Source: Acidobacteriota bacterium (lineage in GTDB: Bacteria; Acidobacteriota; Terriglobia; Bryobacterales; Bryobacteraceae). From it: a stretch of 64,000 bases of DNA. Numbering within the stretch: the first letter of the stretch is position 1; each line of letters begins with the position of its first letter. Of the stretch, positions 57,680-64,000 are shown in pieces. Made by a program: the position numbers and the translations under genes. The stretch is from assembly GCA_018268935.1 (NCBI GenBank), contig JAFDVS010000024.1, positions 32,393 to 96,392 of the forward strand, given 5' to 3'. The notes under the pieces were generated by a model. It was not told the origin of the DNA, made no database searches, and worked only from the letters and a program-made list of their open reading frames with translations.

Positions 57680-60497
57680 TATCGTTCGCCAGCCACTGCT
57701 CCACTTCGTGCCGCGGCAGCGCCGCCCCCAGCAAATGGCCCTGCGCCTTATCGCATCCGATTTCCCGCAACATCTCCAGTTGCCGCTCCGTCTCCACACC
57801 TTCCGCAACCACCGACAATCCCATATTGTCCGCCAGCGCCACAATCGTCTGCACCAGCGTGTAGGCCCCTTCCGACGTCTCCAACTCCGCCAGAAAACTC
57901 TGGTCAATCTTCAGGCAATCCACCGGAATCCAGCGCAAATAGCCCAGCGCCGAATATCCGGTTCCGAAATCGTCCAAAGCCAGCCGCACCCCCAACGCCC
58001 GCAGCCGCTTCAGTTTCGCTGTTGCCGCCGCAATCTCCTGCATGATCGCGCTCTCCGTCAACTCCAGCTCAATGAAGCGCCCTTCCAGCCCGGTTTCCTG
58101 TAACACCGTTTCCACCATGTCGACAAAGTCTGCCCGGCTGAACTGCAGCGCCGACACATTCACCGAAATGGGCACCGGCTCATACCCCGAACTTCGCCAG
58201 CGCGCAGATTCCTCGCATGCCTTGCGCAACACCCACGCTCCGATCGTTCCAATCAATCCGCATTCCTCCGCCAGCGGAATGAACTGCGAAGGGGCAATCC
58301 GCCCCATTTCCGCGTGCTTCCAGGAAAGCAGGGCTTCAAATCCCGCCAGTTGCGGCGTTCCGCTCCGCCGGATGTCCAGTATCGGCTGGTAGTTCAGCTC
58401 GAACTCCTCGTTCTCCACCGCCCGCCGCAGCGCATGCCCCAGATGCAGGCGCGCCTGTTGCCCGCCTTCCAGTTCCGGAGCGTAGCAACTTGCATCGTTT
58501 CGTCCGCTGCTCTTTACCCGGTACATCGCCTGGTCGGCGTTTGCCAACAGCGCGTCCGCTGTGACTCCCGACTGCGGAAAAATGCTGATCCCGATACTCG
58601 CTGTAACATAAATACGCTGGTTCCCGCAGACGATCGGCGCCCGCAACGACTCAAGCAACTGCAGTGACCGCGCATGCGCCGCCTCCGCATTCTTCTCCAT
58701 CCAGATGCTGACAAACTCGTCCCCACCCAGCCGCGCCGTTACCTCCCCAGGCAGTAGAATACTGCGCATCCGCGTTGCCACTTCCCGTAACACCGTGTCC
58801 CCGGCAGCGTGCCCGAAATGATCGTTGATCTGCTTGAATCGGTCCAGATCCACAAACACCACCGCGAACGGCAGATTGCGATCCTTGGCCCGCCCGATAA
58901 ACTCCTCCAGCGATCGCGACAACATCGTGCGATTCGGAAGCGCTGTCAGCACATCATGCATCGCATGAAACGCCAACCGGTCCGTCAACCGCCGGTGTTC
59001 AATCGCAATCGCCGCCAGCGACCCCGCCATCTCCAGCAGTTCCACATCCACGAATCTCGGCTGCACCGCCACCTTGGAGTAGGCCACCAGTAACCCCATC
59101 ACCTCGCCAGACCCCGACAGGATAGGGCTCGCTCCCGATACCTGCCAGCAGAACTCGTGCACCGACGATCCCCCGTGCGCCGCGCAACGTGGCGCCGAGG
59201 CCTCGTAAACCTCCGTCACCCGGCTGTATGCCGCCGCAAAACAGCACGCCTTCCCATGCTGCAGCGGAATGCTCTGGAATCGCTTCCGGAACGGCTCCGG
59301 CATGCTTGGCGCCGCGCAACAGAAAACACGTTCGTCCGAAATCAGGTGCACCGCCACCGCCACCGAAGGCGTCTGCCGCTCCACCATCCGCGCAATCTGG
59401 GTCAGTACTGTCAGTAAGGGCTCGTCCTTCGCCACCATCTCCAGTGCGTGGCTGCGGTCCTGCTCCAGCCGCTTCGAACGGTCCCTCGCCGACTCCATCC
59501 ACCCTTCATGGATCGAGCGCGCCACGCTTTTCGCCATCAATTCAATAATCTCTACCTCATGCGAGCTGAACGGCGTCCACCGTACATGCGGCGAGGAAAA
59601 ACTCAATACTCCGTACAGTTCGTCATCAATCACAATCGGCGTGCCCAGATAGGCCTCATGCTTCACCGTCCCGTAATGCGGCCGGGACGCCAGCCGCTCA
59701 TCCTCGCTCACCCAACTCACCGCAACCGTCTTCTTCTCCTCGCACACCACCCCGCAATGTACCTGCCCCAGCTCAAATGTCACTCCTGGCCGTACCGAGT
59801 TCACATCACATCGCGCGGCACGCACAGAGCCGTACCGGCCTCGTGTCTGCATCACCACTCCGCAGCCCAGCCCGAGAATCGAACAGCCCGTCTGCAGGTA
59901 ATCCTGGAATAACTCCTCAATCGTTTCGTAGTTGCTGGTGCTCAGCCGGTGAATCTGCCGCAGGTCCTCGCTGAACTTCGCCAGTTCCAGCGTCTTCTCC
60001 AGAAGCTGCTCCTGCGTCTTTCGCCGCTCCACGGAAGTGCCCGGCTGGCTGCTTCGCCTCCGCTCCAATTCCAGTTCGCTGCCCGCCAGAGTTGCCAGGT
60101 CTCCCAGATGACGCAGTTGGTGTTCGTCTAACTTCTGCACCGTCGCCGACGCTACCAGCAGCACTCCCGCTTCAGTCCCCGACCATCCCGGAATGGAAAC
60201 CCCTATGATCGTTCGCACCGGCCAATCCTGAGCGCGCAGACGCGTATCTCTATGCGTGTCAGTAAGAATCAGCACCCTGCCCACCGCCGGCTGGCATCGT
60301 GGCTCCGCCAGCACTTCACGGAAATAGGGTTCCCACAGTCCCGCCGGGCCCGCACTCGCGCGCAGGCTTGGTTCGCGAACTGAGCCTGAGTAGATCACCG
60401 CAACGGGCATCTCCATCAGGCGCGTGGCCAGCGCGGCGATACGCTCCAGCGCGCCATCGCGTGCTTCTGCCGCAGGACTGGCGGAAACCACAAACAT
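57657..60497 (-). CDS. GAF-GGDEF-EAL protein (cyclic di-GMP turnover)
   Basis: The 946-residue cytoplasmic protein has three GAF-like sensor segments (about 10-150, 185-335 and 355-500), a GGDEF domain with an intact GGDEF motif at 591-595, and an EAL domain starting at 721-723. EAL catalytic residues are present: [37 protein letters not shown] and VAEGVETE. The allosteric RxxD site before GGDEF is missing (LPGE there), so product inhibition is unlikely. Net activity could be synthase, phosphodiesterase or both. It is the only turnover enzyme for c-di-GMP in the window and could feed the PilZ protein at 1298-1678. A TATAAG -10 candidate (60514-60509, minus strand) lies near the start. Confidence 0.94.
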   Translation of the reverse strand: MFVVSASPAAEARDGALERIAALATRLMEMPVAVIYSGSVREPSLRASAGPAGLWEPYFREVLAEPRCQPAVGRVLILTDTHRDTRLRAQDWPVRTIIGVSIPGWSGTEAGVLLVASATVQKLDEHQLRHLGDLATLAGSELELERRRSSQPGTSVERRKTQEQLLEKTLELAKFSEDLRQIHRLSTSNYETIEELFQDYLQTGCSILGLGCGVVMQTRGRYGSVRAARCDVNSVRPGVTFELGQVHCGVVCEEKKTVAVSWVSEDERLASRPHYGTVKHEAYLGTPIVIDDELYGVLSFSSPHVRWTPFSSHEVEIIELMAKSVARSIHEGWMESARDRSKRLEQDRSHALEMVAKDEPLLTVLTQIARMVERQTPSVAVAVHLISDERVFCCAAPSMPEPFRKRFQSIPLQHGKACCFAAAYSRVTEVYEASAPRCAAHGGSSVHEFCWQVSGASPILSGSGEVMGLLVAYSKVAVQPRFVDVELLEMAGSLAAIAIEHRRLTDRLAFHAMHDVLTALPNRTMLSRSLEEFIGRAKDRNLPFAVVFVDLDRFKQINDHFGHAAGDTVLREVATRMRSILLPGEVTARLGGDEFVSIWMEKNAEAAHARSLQLLESLRAPIVCGNQRIYVTASIGISIFPQSGVTADALLANADQAMYRVKSSGRNDASCYAPELEGGQQARLHLGHALRRAVENEEFELNYQPILDIRRSGTPQLAGFEALLSWKHAEMGRIAPSQFIPLAEECGLIGTIGAWVLRKACEESARWRSSGYEPVPISVNVSALQFSRADFVDMVETVLQETGLEGRFIELELTESAIMQEIAAATAKLKRLRALGVRLALDDFGTGYSALGYLRWIPVDCLKIDQSFLAELETSEGAYTLVQTIVALADNMGLSVVAEGVETERQLEMLREIGCDKAQGHLLGAALPRHEVEQWLANDTKRRRIS

Positions 60498-60522
60498 TAG
60501 GAACCTAACTTATAGTTTGGAC

Positions 60523-60532
60523 TAAGTACTTA
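60523..60532. repeat. 10-base perfect palindrome upstream of the GGDEF-EAL gene
   Basis: TAAGTACTTA is a perfect palindrome in the 75-base spacer between the MBL stop and the GGDEF-EAL start, close to where a -35 box would be. It is a rearranged relative of the palindrome upstream of the PilZ gene at 1232-1241. The rest of the spacer holds only the TATAAG -10 candidate. Confidence 0.3.
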
Positions 60533-60572
60533 CCCCCGTAAACAATAAAGTGCACCCATTACGTACTGGTAC

Positions 60573-61352
60573 CTATTTCCTAAATAGAAACGGCTCGCCA
60601 TGCCGCAACTCATGATACGGTACATCCGGAGCCCGCAACCCCAACGTAGCCTTGAATTGTTTCGGATCAATCGAATTATCCGGAAACATGTCGTAATGAC
60701 AGGGAATCGCCACTTTCGGCTTAATCTTTCCACACACTTCCGCTGCTTCCCAATGGGACAGATTGTTGAACCCGCCATTGATTACCGTGATCACAATATC
60801 CGGCTTCTGCTTCTCCACACTGAACAGCAGCTCGCTGAAGTCTGTATCCCCGGTTACGTAAATCCGCGGTCCGCCACCGAACTGATACACAAAACCCATA
60901 TGATTCAAATCCGAATCATCCGTCGGAAGCGCGAACGTCCCGGTGATCTTTACATCCCGTAACTCCAGTTCGCGCTGCGGCCACGTCGGGACAATTCTTC
61001 CCGATTCCACGTTCTCCGCCCGGTACACCTCGCAACTCGGATGCGGCCCCACAAAATGAGCCGTATCCTTGTTCCGTAATCCCCGCACCGTGAACGGATC
61101 CGTATGATCCTGATGATTGTGCGTACAGGTATAGATATCCACGTCCAGCTCTTCCGGCTGAATCAGCACCGGCACCTTACGCGAGAAATTCATCCCCGGC
61201 ACCAGCGCGGCGCAGCTATCCGTGAGGTACATGTCCACGCTTGTCAGCGTTCCTTCGCTCGTCTTGAAAATGTACCCGCTCTGGCCCAGCCACCACATGG
61301 CCACACTGTTTTTCTCCACCGGATACTGGCGGATCTCTTTCATCAACGACAT
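60573..61352 (-). CDS. UlaG-like metallo-beta-lactamase-fold hydrolase
   Basis: ATG 61352 with an AGGAG site about 7 bases upstream gives 259 residues without a signal peptide. The metal motif THNHQDH (77-83) and later Asp and His ligands (GDTDFSE, AIPCHYDMFPDN) match the UlaG/L-ascorbate-6-phosphate lactonase-like branch of the metallo-beta-lactamase superfamily. Such enzymes hydrolyse lactones, phosphodiesters or small esters; the substrate is unknown. It lies 10 bases after the OPT transporter stop on the same strand, so a transported peptide or metal-chelate product is a possible substrate. Confidence 0.85.
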   Translation of the reverse strand: MSLMKEIRQYPVEKNSVAMWWLGQSGYIFKTSEGTLTSVDMYLTDSCAALVPGMNFSRKVPVLIQPEELDVDIYTCTHNHQDHTDPFTVRGLRNKDTAHFVGPHPSCEVYRAENVESGRIVPTWPQRELELRDVKITGTFALPTDDSDLNHMGFVYQFGGGPRIYVTGDTDFSELLFSVEKQKPDIVITVINGGFNNLSHWEAAEVCGKIKPKVAIPCHYDMFPDNSIDPKQFKATLGLRAPDVPYHELRHGEPFLFRK

Positions 61353-61362
61353 ACAAAACTCC

Positions 61363-63387
61363 TTACATGATCGCCGTCGGCGGAGCCGGCTCATCCGGCG
61401 ATCCCGCATTCGACAGCGGCAGCCGGATCATCAACAGCGCCAATCCACCAATCACCACCAGGCCGATCGAATAACTGTGATTGCCGAAGTTCGGAATCAT
61501 CTCCGTCGGAAGGAACTGCATTCCCGACCAAACCAAACCCACCAGCGCCTCGCCCGCAATTAATCCGGACGCTGTCAGTACGCCGGCATTTTCCACCCGC
61601 GCCAGTTGCGCTTCGTTATACCCGCGCCGCTTGGCCAGGAAATCCGCCAGCACGCGAGTCATGCCGCCCACAAAAATCGCGAACGTCGTTCCGAACGGCA
61701 GATACATTCCCACCGAAAACAACATCGGGCTCTTCACCTGCAACATGATCATCACCACACCGAGAAACATGCCCGTCACCACCAGCGGCCAAGCCATCTC
61801 CCCGCCCACAATGCCTTCCGACATCATCGCCATCAGTCCCGCCTGCGGGGCTGGCAGTGCCGCCCCACCGAATCCCGTGCCGCCCTGCTTGATATCGCCC
61901 TCATTCAACAGCCACAGCGGGAAATACATGATCAGGCACGCCACCACCACGGCAATCAATTCCACAATCTGAATCGTGCGCGGAGTCCCGCCCAGGATGT
62001 ACCCCACTTTGAAATCCTGCAACAATTCGCCCGCCACCGCCGACGAGACGCAAACCACCGCAGCTACACCCAGCACCACCGCAACGCCGGTTGCCCCCGT
62101 GAATCCCAAAGCCACCATCAGCAGCGCCGCAATCAACAAGGTCGATAACGTCAATCCCGAAATCGGATTATTCGAAGACCCGATCACGCCCACCAGGCTC
62201 CCCGACACCGTCGCAAAGAAGAATCCCACCACAATCATCACCGATGCAGCCACCACAGCCGCCACCATGCTCTGCGAGAAGTAGTAGTACAGCGCGATCA
62301 TCAGCAGGAACATCACCCCAATCAGAGCCAGCACTACCTTCGAGCTCATGTAGCGCTCCATCCGCGATAGCGTCTCCGGCGCAGGTGTCCCGCCTTTCAA
62401 CTCTGCAAAGGCGCGCCCCAGGCCGGTAGAAAGGCTCTTCCGCATTCGGAACAATGTGTACGCCGCCCCCACCAGCATTCCACCCACCGCCACCGGACGC
62501 ACGATAAACCGCCACAGCGACGCCGCCATTCCATCCCAATTCGTAACCCCATTCGTGGTGAACGACGGCGCCAGGCTCGGCCCCAGAAAGTACACCAGCA
62601 GCGGCACCAGGATCGCCCAAGCCATCACGCTGCCCGAGAACTGCAGAGCCGCCAGCTTCGGCCCAATGATGTACCCAACCCCCAGATACGCCGGGCTCAC
62701 TTCCGGAGCCGCAAACGAGGTGAATCCGCCCACCGCGGTGGAAGGCGAATCCGCCGCCGCGCCCAACCGTACCTTGCTGTGTCCCAACGTGCCAATCGGT
62801 ATCCCGCTTACCTGATGATCCAGCGCAAACGCGTTGAACTTGCCTAGCAGGTACACCACCCCGCCGATGAGGATGTTGTAGAAGAGGAACTTCACTGCCT
62901 GTGCTCCGCGCTGCCCGGCCTTGTGAATCTCCGACGCCGCCACCGATTCCGGGAACGGAAGCTCCGGATCTTCCACCATGCCGCGCCGCACCAGCGACAC
63001 AAACAACACGCCAACAATCGAACCCACCAGCATCAATGCCGTCGATTTCCAGTACGCATCCTGAAATCCGAACGACGGCCACGCCTTCGAAATCACGAAG
63101 GCCGGCAACGTGAAGATCGCTCCCGCCGCCACCGACTCCCCAATCGACCCCGCCGTGCGGCAGATATTCTCCTCCAGCACCGACCCCCGGAACAGCCGCA
63201 GCGCCGCCATCCCAATTACCGCGGCCGGATACGTCGCCGCAATCGTAATCCCCGCCCGCAACCCCAGGTAGGCGTTCGCCGCCCCCAGAATCAGCGTCAG
63301 AAGGATTCCGATGATCACCGCCCTCGCGGTGAACTCCGTCATCTTCATGTTCTCTGGCACAAACGGCTGATGTTTTTTCGCGCTCAT
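61363..63387 (-). CDS. OPT family oligopeptide/metal-chelate transporter
   Basis: With ATG 63387 and an AGGAAGG site just upstream the protein is 674 residues with about 14-16 hydrophobic helices. Typical OPT segments are [26 protein letters not shown] at the start, [34 protein letters not shown] and a C-terminal [13 protein letters not shown]. The family imports oligopeptides or siderophore-like metal chelates by proton symport. The GSSNNPISG block is the conserved prokaryotic OPT signature, so I place it in the bacterial (oligopeptide) branch. A minus-strand promoter (TTGTAC-N18-TATCAT at 63448-63419) is interleaved with that of the divergent mutase. Confidence 0.92.
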   Translation of the reverse strand: MSAKKHQPFVPENMKMTEFTARAVIIGILLTLILGAANAYLGLRAGITIAATYPAAVIGMAALRLFRGSVLEENICRTAGSIGESVAAGAIFTLPAFVISKAWPSFGFQDAYWKSTALMLVGSIVGVLFVSLVRRGMVEDPELPFPESVAASEIHKAGQRGAQAVKFLFYNILIGGVVYLLGKFNAFALDHQVSGIPIGTLGHSKVRLGAAADSPSTAVGGFTSFAAPEVSPAYLGVGYIIGPKLAALQFSGSVMAWAILVPLLVYFLGPSLAPSFTTNGVTNWDGMAASLWRFIVRPVAVGGMLVGAAYTLFRMRKSLSTGLGRAFAELKGGTPAPETLSRMERYMSSKVVLALIGVMFLLMIALYYYFSQSMVAAVVAASVMIVVGFFFATVSGSLVGVIGSSNNPISGLTLSTLLIAALLMVALGFTGATGVAVVLGVAAVVCVSSAVAGELLQDFKVGYILGGTPRTIQIVELIAVVVACLIMYFPLWLLNEGDIKQGGTGFGGAALPAPQAGLMAMMSEGIVGGEMAWPLVVTGMFLGVVMIMLQVKSPMLFSVGMYLPFGTTFAIFVGGMTRVLADFLAKRRGYNEAQLARVENAGVLTASGLIAGEALVGLVWSGMQFLPTEMIPNFGNHSYSIGLVVIGGLALLMIRLPLSNAGSPDEPAPPTAIM

Positions 63388-63418
63388 GAACCCTTCCTGC
63401 GTGTGGAATGCGAAGTCA

Positions 63419-63449
63419 ATGATAACTCCGCGCTCCACAACGGTACAAT
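63419..63449. promoter_or_regulatory. Interleaved divergent promoters of OPT and acyl-CoA mutase genes
   Basis: GTACAAT at 63443-63449 is read both ways. On the plus strand TACAAT (63444-63449) is the -10 of the mutase, with start near 63456. On the minus strand TTGTAC (63448-63443) is the -35, with TATCAT (63424-63419) 18 bases away as the -10 of the OPT gene. OPT would have a leader of about 24 bases with a good ribosome site. Confidence 0.45.
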
Positions 63450-63456
63450 GATGGCC

Positions 63457-64000
63457 ATGAAGCGCCCCGCGGATGCAAAAACTCTGCGCCAACCCGCCAC
63501 TTTAAGCGGCATCCCCGTCAAATCCTGCTACACAGCGGCTGATGTCTCCAACCCTCTGCCCGCCCCCGGCGAGTTCCCCTATACCCGCGGCATCCACAAA
63601 ACCATGTACCAGGGCCGCCTCTGGACCATGCGCCAGTTCTCCGGCTTCGCTACTCCGGAAGAAACCAACGCCCGCTATCGCTACCTCCTCTCGCAAGGAC
63701 AGACCGGACTCTCCGTCGCCTTCGACCTGCCCACCCTCATGGGTGTCGATTCCGATCACCCCACCGCCGAAGGCGAAGTCGGCAAATGCGGCGTCGCTAT
63801 CAGTTCGCTCGAAGACATGGAGACCCTCTTCAACGGCATTCCCCTCGCCGATGTCACCGTGTCCATGACCATCAACTCCCCGGCGCCCATCCTGTTCGCC
63901 ATGTACCTCGCCGTTGCCGAAAAGCAGGGCGCTGATTGGACGCGCATCTCCGGCACACTCCAGAACGACATGCTCAAGGAGTACATCGCCCAGAAGGAGT
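63457..64000 (+). CDS. Isobutyryl-CoA mutase-like large subunit (adenosylcobalamin mutase), 5' part
   Basis: This is the first 181 residues of an adenosylcobalamin-dependent acyl-CoA mutase; the frame continues beyond the window. The substrate-domain signature is clear: [47 protein letters not shown]. Position 61 is Phe where methylmalonyl-CoA mutase has Tyr89, and position 179 is Gln where it has Arg207. Both are the residues found in isobutyryl-CoA mutases, so the substrate is predicted to lack the methylmalonyl carboxylate. ATG 63457 is preferred because the predicted transcription start is one base upstream; ATG 63448 or 63451 are in-frame alternatives. The B12-binding domain may be a separate small subunit or follow downstream. 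Confidence 0.88.
   Translation, partial: MKRPADAKTLRQPATLSGIPVKSCYTAADVSNPLPAPGEFPYTRGIHKTMYQGRLWTMRQFSGFATPEETNARYRYLLSQGQTGLSVAFDLPTLMGVDSDHPTAEGEVGKCGVAISSLEDMETLFNGIPLADVTVSMTINSPAPILFAMYLAVAEKQGADWTRISGTLQNDMLKEYIAQKE

Noticed and set aside
1..64000. tRNA, rRNA, CRISPR, insertion sequences, riboswitches
   Set aside because: No spacer exceeds about 155 bases, and none shows a cloverleaf, direct-repeat array, transposase remnant or conserved riboswitch core. The riboflavin genes lack an FMN-type leader because ribD lies 5 bases after ftsY.

Overview
The window looks like a chromosomal segment of a soil acidobacterium of the Solibacter/Bryobacter type (Bryobacterales). The reasons are three secreted proteins that carry the C-terminal domain first described from Solibacter (TIGR03437), two very large Oar-like TonB-dependent receptors with an N-terminal carboxypeptidase-regulatory domain, many Tat-exported Gfo/Idh/MocA proteins, a DUF1501 protein, and GC-rich coding DNA. 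No rRNA, tRNA, CRISPR array, transposase, integrase or prophage gene is visible. No stretch longer than about 155 bases lacks a gene, so there is no large non-coding region.

Layout. 1-1678: end of a DUF1501 protein, a lytic transglycosylase and a PilZ protein. 1675-12423: a glycan-use cluster. A leftward TonB receptor plus sialidase-like enzyme diverges from a rightward GntR-sulfatase-phosphoesterase-RluA-amidohydrolase-DUF1569 run. The divergent promoter is flanked by two copies of one palindrome. 12420-19118: two Gfo/Idh/MocA oxidoreductases, a GH172-type protein, a small ThiS, an OLD-like ATPase and a TIM-barrel epimerase. 19119-27515 (minus strand): GNAT and methyltransferase genes, and a ribulokinase, metallo-beta-lactamase, histidine kinase and response regulator run with 4-base overlaps. 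27578-30388: ECF sigma, anti-sigma and TPR/HEAT protein. 30392-32528: divergent di-haem cytochrome c and sulfite-oxidase-like enzyme. 32537-43643: large secreted beta-propeller proteins, a matrixin-type protease and a second TonB receptor. 43703-49335: PEGA-domain Ser/Thr kinase divergent from ftsY-ribD-ribE and a haem c/copper monooxygenase fusion. 49313-55616: DHH phosphoesterase, gamma-glutamyltransferase and three secreted proteins of unknown role. 55624-64000: Gfo oxidoreductase, dienelactone hydrolase, GGDEF-EAL protein, OPT transporter with an MBL hydrolase, and the start of a B12-dependent acyl-CoA mutase whose residues point to isobutyryl-CoA.

Shared architecture. Genes are packed very tightly: all 11 convergent pairs are at most 8 bases apart or overlap. 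Several divergent pairs have promoters whose -10 element on one strand coincides with the -35 region of the other. Several genes have a -10-like hexamer only 7-9 bases before ATG, which suggests leaderless mRNAs. The most checkable new points are the GntR operator pair, the isobutyryl-type mutase residues, a TIGR03437 domain split by a duplicated module, and the ThiS C-terminal tail.
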